A DNA stretch of 16,215 nt from an uncultured Pirellulaceae bacterium. GTDB taxonomy: Bacteria > Planctomycetota > Planctomycetia > Pirellulales > Pirellulaceae. Location: contig CAMYKF010000345.1 in NCBI GenBank assembly GCA_947258905.1, forward strand, positions 1 through 16,215, in the 5' to 3' direction. Within the stretch, counting starts at the first letter, position 1. Each line of letters begins with the position of its first letter. This document shows positions 6,233 through 14,225 of the stretch, piece by piece. Made by a program: the position numbers and the translations under genes. The notes under the pieces are model-generated. The model made no database searches. It worked only from the letters and a program-made list of their open reading frames with translations, and had not been told where the DNA came from.

Positions 6233-9058
6233 CTAGCCGGGTGGCGGGGCCTGCAACCACGATTGCAGCATTTGGCAGACGACTGCGAACGGTCCCTGAA
6301 ACGCTTCCAGTTCGCGTCGCGCCTGTTCGACATCGCCGGTACGCGCCGTGGTTTCGATACGATGGGCGGACTCAAATGCAGAACGTGCATGCAAAAACAA
6401 CAATGAACCCTTGAGCGAATGTGCGGTCGCTCCCAGCGCGTCGGCATCTCCCAGTCGTGCTTTTTCCTGAGCCTGCGCCAGTAGCCTCGGCGTGTCGTTA
6501 AGAAACTCCTGAACCACTTCGCGGAACAACTGCTCGTCACCCCCCACACTCTTCAATGCCATCTCCCATTGAATCATGCCCGCATCCCAAACGCCGTCGT
6601 TCGCATCATGAGGATCTGTGGGAGGCTGCGCGGCGCCATAGGGAAACAACTCCTCCAGCTTGTCGGACATATCTTGCAAGCGTATTGGTTTGGTGAGGTA
6701 ATCGTCCATGCCGGCGTCCAGACAGGCTTCGCGATCGCCTTTCATGGCGTGCGCGGTCATGGCGACGACAGGCACGTGGCTGCCGGTTGCGGATTCGCCG
6801 TCGCGAATTTCGCGAGTGGCCTGCAGCCCGTCCATCTTGGGCATCTGAACATCCATCAGGACCAGATCGAAGGGGAGTGAGGCCACCGCCTCCACGGCCT
6901 GGCGACCGTTTTCAACCACGGTGACCCGATGGCCGAGGCTGCCCAGAATTCCCAGCGCCAGCTTCTGGTTGACGACATTGTCTTCGGCCAACAGGATGGT
7001 CAGGCTGCCGATGTCGCTGGACCCTGCCGAAGCGTCTTTGCCGTCGGCGCTGGCCACTGGCACTGTGGCCTGACCCAGCGCCGCCACCATGGCGCTATAC
7101 AGTTCCGATTGCTTGATCGGTTTCATCAGATACTGATTCACACCAACGCCTTTCAGCGTGTTGGCGTCTTCCGGTCGGGCGCCGGAAGACAACATGATGA
7201 TGGCCGAACTGGACAGCAGTTGTTCGTCGAAAATTTGCCGGGCCAGCGAGATACCATCCTGTTCAGGCATGTTTACATCCGAGATGACCAGTTGAATTGG
7301 ATCCTGTTCATCTCGCGCATCACGCAGTAACTGCATGGCCTGCCGGCCGCTGGAGGCCGTGGCTGGCAACAGGCCCCAGTTGGTCAGCATGTCCTTGAAG
7401 ATCCGCCGGTTGGTGGCATTGTCGTCGACCACCAGTGCCCGCATGCCGGCGACGGACACCATTTGCCCGGGCCGATCCGGCTTTTGCTGCGAGTGATCGA
7501 TGCCTGCGACCACGGTGAACTGGAACTTGCTTCCCAGGCCCAGCTGGCTTTCCACCCAAATGCGTCCGTTCATCATGTGTACCAGACGGGAGCAAATGGC
7601 CAGTCCCAGCCCTGTGCCGCCAAACCGCCGCGTCGTTGAAGCGTCGGCTTGCTCGAATTCCTCGAACACCTTGGCGCACTGCTCGGGCGAAATTCCGATC
7701 CCCGTATCGGTGATCGAAAAATGCAGTGTGACTTCGTCAGCGGTCGGCGTTTGGCCTTCGATTTCCAGCACGACCTCGCCTTGCTCGGTGAACTTGATGG
7801 CATTGCCGACCAGGTTAACCACGATCTGCCGCATCCGTCCGGCGTCGCCGATCAGAAGATCGGGAATCTGCGGGTCGATGTTCATTGCCAGTTCCAGGCC
7901 CTTTTGACCGGCCCGCAAGCCCAGCGACTTCATGGTGTCGCCGAGGCATTCACGAATATCAAAGACGGCCGAATCGAGTTCCAGTTTGCCAGCCTCGATT
8001 TTTGAGAAGTCGAGTATGTCGTTGATCAGCGACAACAGGGCTTCGCCGGAATCCTGAACCATGCTCAGGTATTCGTGTTGTGTTTGAGTCAGCTGCGTTT
8101 CCAGCAACAGATCGGTCATGCCAATGATGGCATTCATGGGCGTGCGAATTTCGTGACTCATGTTGGCCAGAAAGTCGCCTTTGGCGCGATTGGCCTGGTC
8201 CGCAATCTCCTTGGCCTTCCGCAGTTCGGTTTCCGTCTCCTTGAGATGGGTGATGTTACGGTCAATCCCGACCAGCCCGGTCACGCGACCGGCGCTGTCA
8301 CGCAGCGGCAACTTGGAAGTCAGCACCCACAGATGATTGCCGTCGCGGCCCTGCATGCATTCCTCGCGTTCGATCAGGGGCCGACCGGTCTGGATCACCA
8401 GGTCATCGTCGGCGCACTCGGCCGAGGCCTGTTCTTCGGGCAGAAAATCGTAGTTGGCCCGGCCAATTACCTCGCCCGTCGTTTCCGCGCCCAGGATATT
8501 GCGGACCGCGTCATTCACCACCACATACCGGCCGTCGGAGTCCTTGACGTAAATGAAATCCGGCAGGTTGTCCATGATCGTCTGCAGCATGTCGCGTTCA
8601 TCCTGCAGGGTCTTTTCCGCGTGTTGCTGGTCAGTGATATCCCAGAATATGGTTTGCACGCCAATCACATTGCCCTCGAGGTCATGCACCTGAGCCTTGC
8701 GCAGGGCATAATGACGCGTGCATCCATCGCGATGGGACTCCTCGGTCGAAACGAGCAGTCCACCGGTTTCCAGCACCCGCTGGTCCTCGTTGCGAAATCT
8801 CTCGGCCAGTTCGGTCGGATAGAAGTCGAAATCGGTTTTGCCGATCACATCGGATGGCTCCACGCCCAGCATCTCGGCATACGACCGGCTGACGACCGAG
8901 AAGCGGCCCTCGGTATCCTTGCAGGCCACCAGCGCTGGCAACTCTTCAATCAGCGACAGATAAAGACGGCGTGTATCGATCTGGCGGGAATGCGAATGGT
9001 CGGCGGCGTGATCGCTGCCGCGTGGTTCCGGGCTGCCACTGTTGCCGCGCTCCGTCAT
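6233..9058 (-). CDS. Soluble hybrid histidine kinase, PAS-PAS-HisKA-HATPase-REC-REC-HPt
   Basis: The product has 941 residues from the ATG at 9058. Upstream in-frame codons to 9220 overlap the neighbouring small gene and look non-native. Two related PAS domains occupy about 35-140 and 160-270. The HisKA box MSHEIRTPMN carries the phospho-accepting His302. The ATPase has N419 (NLVGNAIKFTE), DTGIGI at 451-456 and GTGLGL at 481-486. REC1 keeps DD545-546, the phospho-acceptor D594 and K646. REC2 keeps ED692-693, D736 (LVLMDVQMPKMDG) and K790. The C-terminal HPt domain has His880 in AHSLKGS. All phosphorelay residues are intact, so a full His-Asp-His relay within one chain is possible, as in BarA/ArcB-type kinases. 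No transmembrane segment is seen, so the signal is presumably cytoplasmic. No partner regulator is encoded nearby. Confidence 0.92.
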   Translation of the reverse strand: MTERGNSGSPEPRGSDHAADHSHSRQIDTRRLYLSLIEELPALVACKDTEGRFSVVSRSYAEMLGVEPSDVIGKTDFDFYPTELAERFRNEDQRVLETGGLLVSTEESHRDGCTRHYALRKAQVHDLEGNVIGVQTIFWDITDQQHAEKTLQDERDMLQTIMDNLPDFIYVKDSDGRYVVVNDAVRNILGAETTGEVIGRANYDFLPEEQASAECADDDLVIQTGRPLIEREECMQGRDGNHLWVLTSKLPLRDSAGRVTGLVGIDRNITHLKETETELRKAKEIADQANRAKGDFLANMSHEIRTPMNAIIGMTDLLLETQLTQTQHEYLSMVQDSGEALLSLINDILDFSKIEAGKLELDSAVFDIRECLGDTMKSLGLRAGQKGLELAMNIDPQIPDLLIGDAGRMRQIVVNLVGNAIKFTEQGEVVLEIEGQTPTADEVTLHFSITDTGIGISPEQCAKVFEEFEQADASTTRRFGGTGLGLAICSRLVHMMNGRIWVESQLGLGSKFQFTVVAGIDHSQQKPDRPGQMVSVAGMRALVVDDNATNRRIFKDMLTNWGLLPATASSGRQAMQLLRDARDEQDPIQLVISDVNMPEQDGISLARQIFDEQLLSSSAIIMLSSGARPEDANTLKGVGVNQYLMKPIKQSELYSAMVAALGQATVPVASADGKDASAGSSDIGSLTILLAEDNVVNQKLALGILGSLGHRVTVVENGRQAVEAVASLPFDLVLMDVQMPKMDGLQATREIRDGESATGSHVPVVAMTAHAMKGDREACLDAGMDDYLTKPIRLQDMSDKLEELFPYGAAQPPTDPHDANDGVWDAGMIQWEMALKSVGGDEQLFREVVQEFLNDTPRLLAQAQEKARLGDADALGATAHSLKGSLLFLHARSAFESAHRIETTARTGDVEQARRELEAFQGPFAVVCQMLQSWLQAPPPG

Positions 9059-9104
9059 GTCGGATCCAGGATGAGAAAAGAAAGTTGCGCCTGTGGCCCG
9101 CCAT

Positions 9105-9132
9105 GTTATACCATGAGAACCGGTATTCTCAA
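9105..9132 (-). promoter_or_regulatory. Sigma70-like promoter for the hybrid kinase gene
   Basis: Read on the minus strand, TTGAGA (9132-9127) and TATAAC (9110-9105) are separated by 16 bp, each matching five of six consensus positions. Transcription would start near 9098, leaving a leader of about 40 nt before the ATG at 9058. The -35 box overlaps the stop codon of the upstream small gene. Confidence 0.5.
9114..9131. promoter_or_regulatory. Interrupted palindrome TGAGAA-N6-TTCTCA, candidate operator
   Basis: The two 6-bp arms are perfectly complementary and separated by CCGGTA. The palindrome fills the spacer and part of the -35 box of the kinase promoter, a typical place for a repressor site. 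The neighbouring ribbon-helix-helix protein is an obvious candidate binder, but this is inferred from position only. Confidence 0.35.
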
Positions 9133-9347
9133 CTTTTGGGTTTGCGTGACGCCTTGCGCCGGCCCGGGTTGCCCGGTGTTTCCCTGCCCCGAAGGGTGCC
9201 TTTACGTTTTTTAGTAGCATCGCGCAGCAGGAACTCGATCTGCGCGTTGACGCTACGCATGTCTTCGTCGGCCCAGCGACGTAACTCGTCGTACAGTTCC
9301 TGCGAGATGCGTAAGGGAAAGGACTTTCTGTTGGGCGATTTAGCCAT
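9129..9347 (-). CDS. Small ribbon-helix-helix (Arc-like) DNA-binding protein
   Basis: This 72-residue protein has a ribbon-helix-helix pattern. The strand KSFPLRIS (about 8-15) is followed by helix A QELYDELRRWADEDM (16-30), a short turn, helix B SVNAQIEFLLRDATKK (32-47) and a basic tail (RRKASRKPKS). RHH proteins dimerise and insert the paired strands into the DNA major groove. The ATG at 9347 is preferred; a GTG at 9389 would add 14 residues lacking family character. The gene starts 73 bp after the SPFH stop on the same strand, so co-transcription is likely. No toxin-like partner is present, which argues against a simple toxin-antitoxin pair. It may autoregulate or regulate the adjacent kinase gene. 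Confidence 0.75.
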   Translation of the reverse strand: MAKSPNRKSFPLRISQELYDELRRWADEDMRSVNAQIEFLLRDATKKRKGTLRGRETPGNPGRRKASRKPKS

Positions 9348-9419
9348 GGAGCCTGGCCGATTCGGGAAAACCAACGGCGGCCCGCCCACGACGGGGCGAG
9401 CCAGCCGATTCAGATTGGG

Positions 9420-10331
9420 TTACTGATACAACGTGCCAGTGTTGAGGACCGGCTGGGGCTCGCTTTCGCCGCACAGCACGACCAGCAAGTTGCTGATCAT
9501 CGACGCCTTGCGCTCATCGTCCAGCTGGATCACGCCGCCTTCGTCCAACTCCGTAAGGGCCATTTCCACCATGGAAACCGCTCCGTGCACAATCTTTGTG
9601 CGGGCGGCAATGATCGCTTCCGCTTGCTGGCGTTTCAGCATGGCACTGGCGATCTCGGGTGCGTAAGCCAGATGGGAGATGCGTGTTTCCTCGACTTCCA
9701 CACCGGCCCGCGCCAGTCGCGCCTGCACGGCGTTCTGCAGCGAATTGGAAACTTCTTCCAGTCCGCATCGCAGTGTGGTTTCGCCCTCGTCGCCATGGTC
9801 ATAAGCGTAGTTGTTGGCCAGTTGCCGCAAGGCCGCTTCGCTTTGCACCTCGACGTACTCCTCATAGCTGTCGACGTCAAAGCTGGCTTGCGCTGTATCA
9901 CAAACCCGCCATACAATCACGGCACCGATCTCGATTGGATTACCCTGCTTGTCGTTGACCTTCAAGGTTTGGGTGTTGAAGTTTCGGGATCGCATCGACA
10001 CACGCGGCTTGGTGTTGAACGGATTGGTCCAGTGCCAGCCGCTGATGCGCTCGGTGCCCACATACTTGCCGAACAGGATTAATACGCGAGCTGCATTGGG
10101 CTCCAGCGTAAAGAACCCGGTGCACACCAGAACACCGATAGCCATCGTAATGATGCCGGCAATCAGACTGGTGATATGCAGAACCCCCAATGCCGACTCG
10201 CCATGAGCAGCCGCCGTGTAGATAAAGAAACCGATCAGCACGGCGCCGGCCAAAAATACCGCGATCACCACGGGCAACATGGCCCAGCCGCTAGTGGTTC
10301 TGACCTGAATTTCCTTGCTGTGTTGATTCAT
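9420..10331 (-). CDS. Membrane SPFH/band-7 domain protein
   Basis: The product has 303 residues. Two hydrophobic helices (about 17-39 and 51-73) precede an SPFH (stomatin/prohibitin/flotillin) domain that begins at GFFTLEPNAARVLILFGKYVG and runs to about 270. Landmarks are VGTERISGWHWTNPF (91-105), the beta segment TQTLKVNDKQGNPIEIGAVI, and the helical ARLARAGVEVEETRISHLAYAPEIA region followed by KRQQAEAIIAAR. Family members oligomerise on membranes and organise microdomains or regulate membrane proteases. No NfeD or protease partner is adjacent; instead a small RHH gene follows. The ATG at 10331 has a purine-rich GGAAGG somewhat far upstream. Confidence 0.88.
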   Translation of the reverse strand: MNQHSKEIQVRTTSGWAMLPVVIAVFLAGAVLIGFFIYTAAAHGESALGVLHITSLIAGIITMAIGVLVCTGFFTLEPNAARVLILFGKYVGTERISGWHWTNPFNTKPRVSMRSRNFNTQTLKVNDKQGNPIEIGAVIVWRVCDTAQASFDVDSYEEYVEVQSEAALRQLANNYAYDHGDEGETTLRCGLEEVSNSLQNAVQARLARAGVEVEETRISHLAYAPEIASAMLKRQQAEAIIAARTKIVHGAVSMVEMALTELDEGGVIQLDDERKASMISNLLVVLCGESEPQPVLNTGTLYQ

Positions 10332-10474
10332 CGATTTTGCCTGCCTTCCGCCAAAAAGACTTGCCTGCTGAGAGGCATCAAAGTGATATCATGTTGGTAT
10401 CTTCGCCGGCGGGGGGCAAATCCTGGCAAGAATCCGAAAAACCGCAAAAAATCCACGGCGACGGTGCAGTAGGT

Positions 10475-10730
10475 CCACCCCTTTGGGGTTAGCGTGCCGC
10501 GCAGCCTTGTTTTCCTGGGGCTTCGCCCGCTTCGCCCCAGGCTGACACAGGGTCGGCCCGTTGGGCCTGCTCTCGCGCAGGCTTCGCCCCGGGCTGACCT
10601 GCAGTCGGCCCCGTTGCCTGCTGTTTGCATAGGCTTCGCCTCGGGCTGACCGTGGGTCGATCCCGTTGGGGCTTAAAAGGCCCAAAGGGCCGTCGCTATG
10701 CCAGCCCAGGGTAACACCCTGGGTTGGCTA
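10475..10730. repeat. Repeat island with three 52-bp tandem units
   Basis: Units beginning GCTTCGCC(C/T)C(A/G)GGCTGAC start at 10529, 10581 and 10633, an exact 52-bp period. Each carries GTCG...CCCGTTG in its second half. The third unit runs into GGCCC-AAA-GGGCC and a strong hairpin, CCCAGGGT-AAC-ACCCTGGG (10705-10723), whose stem reaches 12 bp with one G:T pair. A small CCCC-TTT-GGGG hairpin opens the island near 10478. No gene is supported between 10332 and 10970; 10332-10474 is the SPFH upstream region and shows no convincing promoter. Confidence 0.7.
10620..10730 (+). repeat. 111-bp palindromic element, copy 1
   Basis: This element recurs at 10826-10936 with four mismatches in 111 positions and no gaps. 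It contains the third 52-bp unit, a GGCCC/GGGCC hairpin and the CCCAGGGT-AAC-ACCCTGGG hairpin. It ends at GGCTA. Confidence 0.8.
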
Positions 10731-10750
10731 CCAATATTGCCTGATGTGTA

Positions 10751-10818
10751 GACCGAAGATAAAGACGAAGCCGAAGATCAGGACCAACGCATCCGATTAC
10801 GATTACGACAACGATTGG
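10751..10818. repeat. Low-complexity tract between the two 111-bp copies
   Basis: Short-period sequence, AAGATAAAGACGAAGCCGAA, passing into CGATTACGATTACGACAACG. It shares TTACGACAACGA with the tract that follows the second 111-bp copy. Confidence 0.6.
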
Positions 10819-10825
10819 GTAGCAG

Positions 10826-10936
10826 GCTGTTTGCATAGGCTTCGCCTCGGGCTGACCGTGGGTCGATCCCGTTGGGGGTTAAAAGGCCCGAAGGTCCGTC
10901 GCTATGCCAGCCCAGGGTAACACCCTGGGTCGGCTA
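10826..10936 (+). repeat. 111-bp palindromic element, copy 2
   Basis: Direct copy of 10620-10730, offset by 206 bp. One of the four substitutions (T to C in GGGTCGG) removes a base pair from the outer stem, and another disrupts the GGCCC hairpin. The 8-bp CCCAGGGT stem with its AAC loop is unchanged. Confidence 0.8.
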
Positions 10937-10937
10937 A

Positions 10938-10970
10938 CGAATTCGATTTACGACAACGACGACGATTTCA
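10938..10970. repeat. Low-complexity tract abutting the symporter stop codon
   Basis: CGATTTACGACAACGACGAC followed by GATTTC, directly next to the TAA of the symporter gene (10971-10973). It belongs to the same sequence class as the tract at 10751-10818. Confidence 0.55.
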
Positions 10971-12488
10971 TTACCACTGAATACCAAACACCGGTTTGGC
11001 AACCAGCAGGAAAATCACGGTCACCAAAAACACACCCAGCAGGTTGAACCAGATTCCGGCGCGCACCATCTGGCGAATCGACACATAACCGCTGCCAAAC
11101 ACAATTGCCTGGGTGGGCGAAGCCACCGGCATCATGAATGCACAGCTGGCCGACAGCGTGGCGGGAATCATCAACAGCAAGGGGTCGATGCCCATGGCCC
11201 TGGACGCTTCGGCCAGGATGGGCAAGATCAACGATGTGGTTGCCGTATTGCTGGTGACTTCGGTCAAAAAAGTAATGAACAAACAAACGGTAGCCACCAG
11301 CACGATCGGATGCACGTCCTTGAATGCTGTTAACGCCACGCCAATCGACTCAGACAAGCCGCTCAGTTCAAAACCCTTGGCCAGTGCAAATCCGCCACCG
11401 AACAACAACAACAGACCCCATGGAATGTCCCGGGCTTGCTTCCACGTCAGTAACGTCTCGCCGGGATGATCCGTTGAGGGAATCATGAACAGGACGGCGG
11501 CGGCCGCGATAGCCACTGAGGCGTCACCCATCAGGTCCAGGCCGAACAGGCTTTGCCAGCCGGGAATCGTCAACGCGCCCAATGTCAAATCAGCACGTGT
11601 CATCCACAATACGGCTGCCACCGTAAACACAATCACCGTGATCCACTCATCGCGCCGAATGATACCCAGCGATTCTCTGGCGGAGCGAATAACATCCGTC
11701 TCACCAAACAGGGATTCACGAGGAAAACGAAATACGACTCTGGTCAACAACAACCAGCCGCAGGACAGGAAAATGGCGGAAAGCGGCAGCCCCATAATCA
11801 TCCATTGTCCGAATCCCAGCGGGGGCTTGTTCGGAACCAGTTCAGCATACAACTGCAAGAGTACGAGGTTGGGTGGCGTGCCCACCGGAGTCGCCATGCC
11901 GCCAATGTCGGCTGAATATGCGATGCCCAACATCAGCGCGACACCAAATTTGGACAAGGCAGGCTTGCTGACACCGCTGTGTTTGGCTTCCTGCAGCACC
12001 GCCAGCGCGATCGGCAACATGACCAGCACCGTAGCCGTGTTGCTGATCCACATACTCAGGCCCGCGCTGGCCAGCATAAACCCGAGGATGAGCCGTGACG
12101 GTTGACTGCCCACGTGATCGACAATCCACAAGGCGATGCGGCGATGCACTCCCGACCGTTGCAGGCCCAGTGCCAACAGGAATCCGCCCAGGAACAGGTA
12201 GATCACCGGCTTGCCGTAACTGGCCGACACTTCGTCCAGTGGCGCGACACCAAACAGAGGAAACAACGCCAGGGGGAACAGCGAAGTCACAGGGATCGGA
12301 ACGACTTCGGTCACCCAGCACACGGCCATAAATGCGGCCAGACCTGCCATGATAGCCGTTTTTCCGGGCATGCCGGTCCAGTAAGCGGCCAAACCCAGGA
12401 TGAGTGCCAGCGCGGCACATAACGTGATGCCAATCCGTGGATCGGTTTTCGCCCGCGACCAGATTTTCTTTTTGTCAGCCAGACCCAT
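10971..12488 (-). CDS. DASS/SLC13-family sodium:anion symporter
   Basis: A 505-residue integral membrane protein with about 11-13 hydrophobic segments. It carries the two family SNT signatures: SNTATVLVMLPI at 149-160 and SNTATTSLILPI at 413-424, which form the sodium and carboxylate binding clamshells in VcINDY-type structures. IGGMATPVGTPPN (195-207) and SPTQAIVFG (457-465) are the matching conserved loops, and VTEVVPIPVTSLFPLALFP (59-77) is also family-typical. The family imports dicarboxylates, citrate or sulfate with sodium; the substrate cannot be told from sequence alone. The start at 12488 gives a short basic cytoplasmic N-terminus, with no clear Shine-Dalgarno sequence. It appears to be a single-gene unit, with repeats on both sides. 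Confidence 0.9.
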   Translation of the reverse strand: MGLADKKKIWSRAKTDPRIGITLCAALALILGLAAYWTGMPGKTAIMAGLAAFMAVCWVTEVVPIPVTSLFPLALFPLFGVAPLDEVSASYGKPVIYLFLGGFLLALGLQRSGVHRRIALWIVDHVGSQPSRLILGFMLASAGLSMWISNTATVLVMLPIALAVLQEAKHSGVSKPALSKFGVALMLGIAYSADIGGMATPVGTPPNLVLLQLYAELVPNKPPLGFGQWMIMGLPLSAIFLSCGWLLLTRVVFRFPRESLFGETDVIRSARESLGIIRRDEWITVIVFTVAAVLWMTRADLTLGALTIPGWQSLFGLDLMGDASVAIAAAAVLFMIPSTDHPGETLLTWKQARDIPWGLLLLFGGGFALAKGFELSGLSESIGVALTAFKDVHPIVLVATVCLFITFLTEVTSNTATTSLILPILAEASRAMGIDPLLLMIPATLSASCAFMMPVASPTQAIVFGSGYVSIRQMVRAGIWFNLLGVFLVTVIFLLVAKPVFGIQW

Positions 12489-12550
12489 GGGGTGTTGTTA
12501 CCTGTCCAATTCCGGCGCGCCGATATGTCGCTACCGTACTGTTCGGTTAC

Positions 12551-12650
12551 TAACCTTTAACTTTAACTTGGACTTTAACCTTAACTTAAACCGGATACGC
12601 CTGGGGATGAGTTAAAGTTTATCTCTGTCTTTGTCATTTTCCTTGTCGAA
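12551..12650. repeat. Low-complexity TTTAAC-type tract and following pyrimidine-rich run
   Basis: AACCTTTAACTTTAACTTGG and its continuation are near-hexameric TTTAAC repeats. A second piece (12608-12650) reads GTTAAAGTTTATCTCTGTC then TTTGTCATTTTCCTTGTC. The 330-bp gap 12489-12818 otherwise holds the hairpin at 12704-12727, a CGGCGCGCCG palindrome (12513-12522) and no supported gene. Confidence 0.5.
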
Positions 12651-12703
12651 ACAGCCGAACGCGGACGCTGAGAAGGACTCGGCAGCGGCTTGGGGTTAAT
12701 GCA

Positions 12704-12727
12704 GGCGTGCGAGGCCTTTCGCACGCC
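12704..12727. terminator. 9-bp perfect hairpin, possible terminator of the DUF2252 gene
   Basis: GGCGTGCGA (12704-12712) and TCGCACGCC (12719-12727) pair perfectly around a 6-nt loop. It lies 92 bp downstream of the DUF2252 stop on the minus strand. There is no T-run after it, so it may be only a structural or repeat element. Confidence 0.35.
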
Positions 12728-12818
12728 GGTTCACTTAGCGGCATCAGCCATGCGATAAAGAGCGAGGGTCGCGCTGTTCAACAAGGAATTGCCGCTCAGA
12801 TTGAGTAGCTACGATGAG

Positions 12819-14186
12819 TCAGGATCCGGCCGGGGCAGCTTCCAGGCGACCCGCCTCGGCCAGAAAAGCTTCGTAGTCACGCTGGTTCTGGTCGGCGTAG
12901 CGCTCGGCGAATTCGGTCATTGCGTCATCGAACGTTGCGCTGTTGCCCAGGTAACCGGCGATGGCGACCGGGTCGCCGGTTCGCGCGTGGGCGTGGGCCA
13001 GCGTCCAGCCACACAGCCGCGCGTAACTGGTCAAATCATCGGCGTCCAGATGTTCGATGTTGACCGAGCCTTTCCAGTCACGCAGTTGCCGCCAGTAATA
13101 CTGGTGCCTGGAAAGCTGCCAGCCAAGAAAGATATCGTTATTCGACTGCATCAATCGCTGCCCCTCGACAACCCGTTGTCCCTGATTCTCGTAAGGACTG
13201 GGACCGAGATACTCGGCCAGCACGGAATCTACGGCCTCCTTCATCTGCAGAAACAGCGGATCGTCCCGGTCGCGCCCTTCCAGCAACAAAATGAAACACC
13301 GGGTCCCTACGCTCCCCACGCCGACAACCTTCACGGCAAAGTCCTTCGGCTGGTACCTGTCCAGCAACACACGGCAATCGGCCGACAAGCTGGATTTGTA
13401 GTCCAGAAAAGACTGGTGGATGAGCTGTTCGTCAATGGCCATGCCGGATCCGTCCAGTTCTCGCAGCGGTACGAGCAAGGGAGGTTCATGCCTGATGACA
13501 TAATTGCCGTCAGACTCTTCGGTCAAACGGTCGAGGGCCTGCAGGCTGTCCTTTGTCTTGGCCTTGGCAAGCGTCTTCTTCGCGCGTTTACGCATGCGGT
13601 CGCTTTCAAGTGTTGCAAGGAACTCCTGTTCGTTCATGGATGCATACCAGATATCGAGGGTTCGCATTTTTGCAAACGCGCCCATCGATTCACGGTAATG
13701 CTGCACTACCTTTCCCGCCGCTCTTCGAATGGCCTTTGGATTCAGTTCGTTGTGCCGTGCCGCGATTACAAAGCTGGCCGCCAGGCGTTCAAGGTCCCAT
13801 TCCCATGGGCCCTCAAGCGTCTCGTCAAAGTCATTAATATCGAAAAGCAGCTGTCGCTCGGGGGACGCGTAAAACCCGAAGTTGGCCAGGTGCGCGTCAC
13901 CGCAAGCCTGCACGTTCAGGCCGGAAACCGGAGTGGTTGACAAATCGTGGGCCATGACACGCGCGGCGCCGCGATAAAATGAGAACGGCGATGCCATCAT
14001 GCGACTGCGGCGTACCGGAACCAGCCATGGCACACGATCCTTGTTCTGTTCTTCCAGCAATTCGACCGGATCAGGCCGGTCGGCCGCCGGTTGCCAGTCG
14101 CCATGGCTGGAGCGTGGTGATTGCTTGCGCAGTGACTTGCCATAGTCACGTCGCTCGTCAACGGATGGGTGGTGGTTCGAATTCAT
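12819..14186 (-). CDS. DUF2252 family protein
   Basis: 455 residues from the ATG at 14186. The family hallmark is present: RMMASPFSFYRGAARVMAHDL, then CGDAHLANFGFY (around 95-106) and DINDFDE (116-122), followed by PWEWDLERLAASF. These resemble the catalytic-loop (GDxHxxN) and DFD metal-binding elements of kinase-like phosphotransferases, so a small-molecule or protein kinase fold is suspected; no activity is established for the family as far as I know. The frame is open upstream to 14270. Those 28 extra residues (APFCKGGLRGG) are the translation of a dispersed C/G-rich repeat and are rejected. No Shine-Dalgarno sequence is visible. The GC, frame and stop (TGA) are all clean. Confidence 0.85.
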   Translation of the reverse strand: MNSNHHPSVDERRDYGKSLRKQSPRSSHGDWQPAADRPDPVELLEEQNKDRVPWLVPVRRSRMMASPFSFYRGAARVMAHDLSTTPVSGLNVQACGDAHLANFGFYASPERQLLFDINDFDETLEGPWEWDLERLAASFVIAARHNELNPKAIRRAAGKVVQHYRESMGAFAKMRTLDIWYASMNEQEFLATLESDRMRKRAKKTLAKAKTKDSLQALDRLTEESDGNYVIRHEPPLLVPLRELDGSGMAIDEQLIHQSFLDYKSSLSADCRVLLDRYQPKDFAVKVVGVGSVGTRCFILLLEGRDRDDPLFLQMKEAVDSVLAEYLGPSPYENQGQRVVEGQRLMQSNNDIFLGWQLSRHQYYWRQLRDWKGSVNIEHLDADDLTSYARLCGWTLAHAHARTGDPVAIAGYLGNSATFDDAMTEFAERYADQNQRDYEAFLAEAGRLEAAPAGS

Positions 14187-14225
14187 GCGTTTGTACCCGT
14201 GGCTAAAATTCCTGACTCCGAGACT

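Noticed and set aside
8075..9214. Plus-strand open frame of 379 codons
   Set aside because: Antisense shadow of the hybrid kinase, caused by GC-rich codon usage.
9059..9220. 54-residue N-terminal extension of the hybrid kinase
   Set aside because: It overlaps the RHH gene on the same strand in another frame and includes the candidate promoter; conserved PAS sequence begins well after 9058.
9129..10331. Toxin-antitoxin locus built on the RHH protein
   Set aside because: The neighbours are an SPFH membrane protein and a kinase; no small toxin-like gene (RelE, PIN, HicA type) is adjacent.
10475..10936. CRISPR array
   Set aside because: The repeated units are contiguous 52-bp or 111-bp elements without unique spacers of constant length, and no cas gene is present.
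12789..13940. Long plus-strand open frame of 383 codons
   Set aside because: It lies antisense to the DUF2252 gene, whose conserved motifs are clear on the minus strand; the plus frame has no family character.
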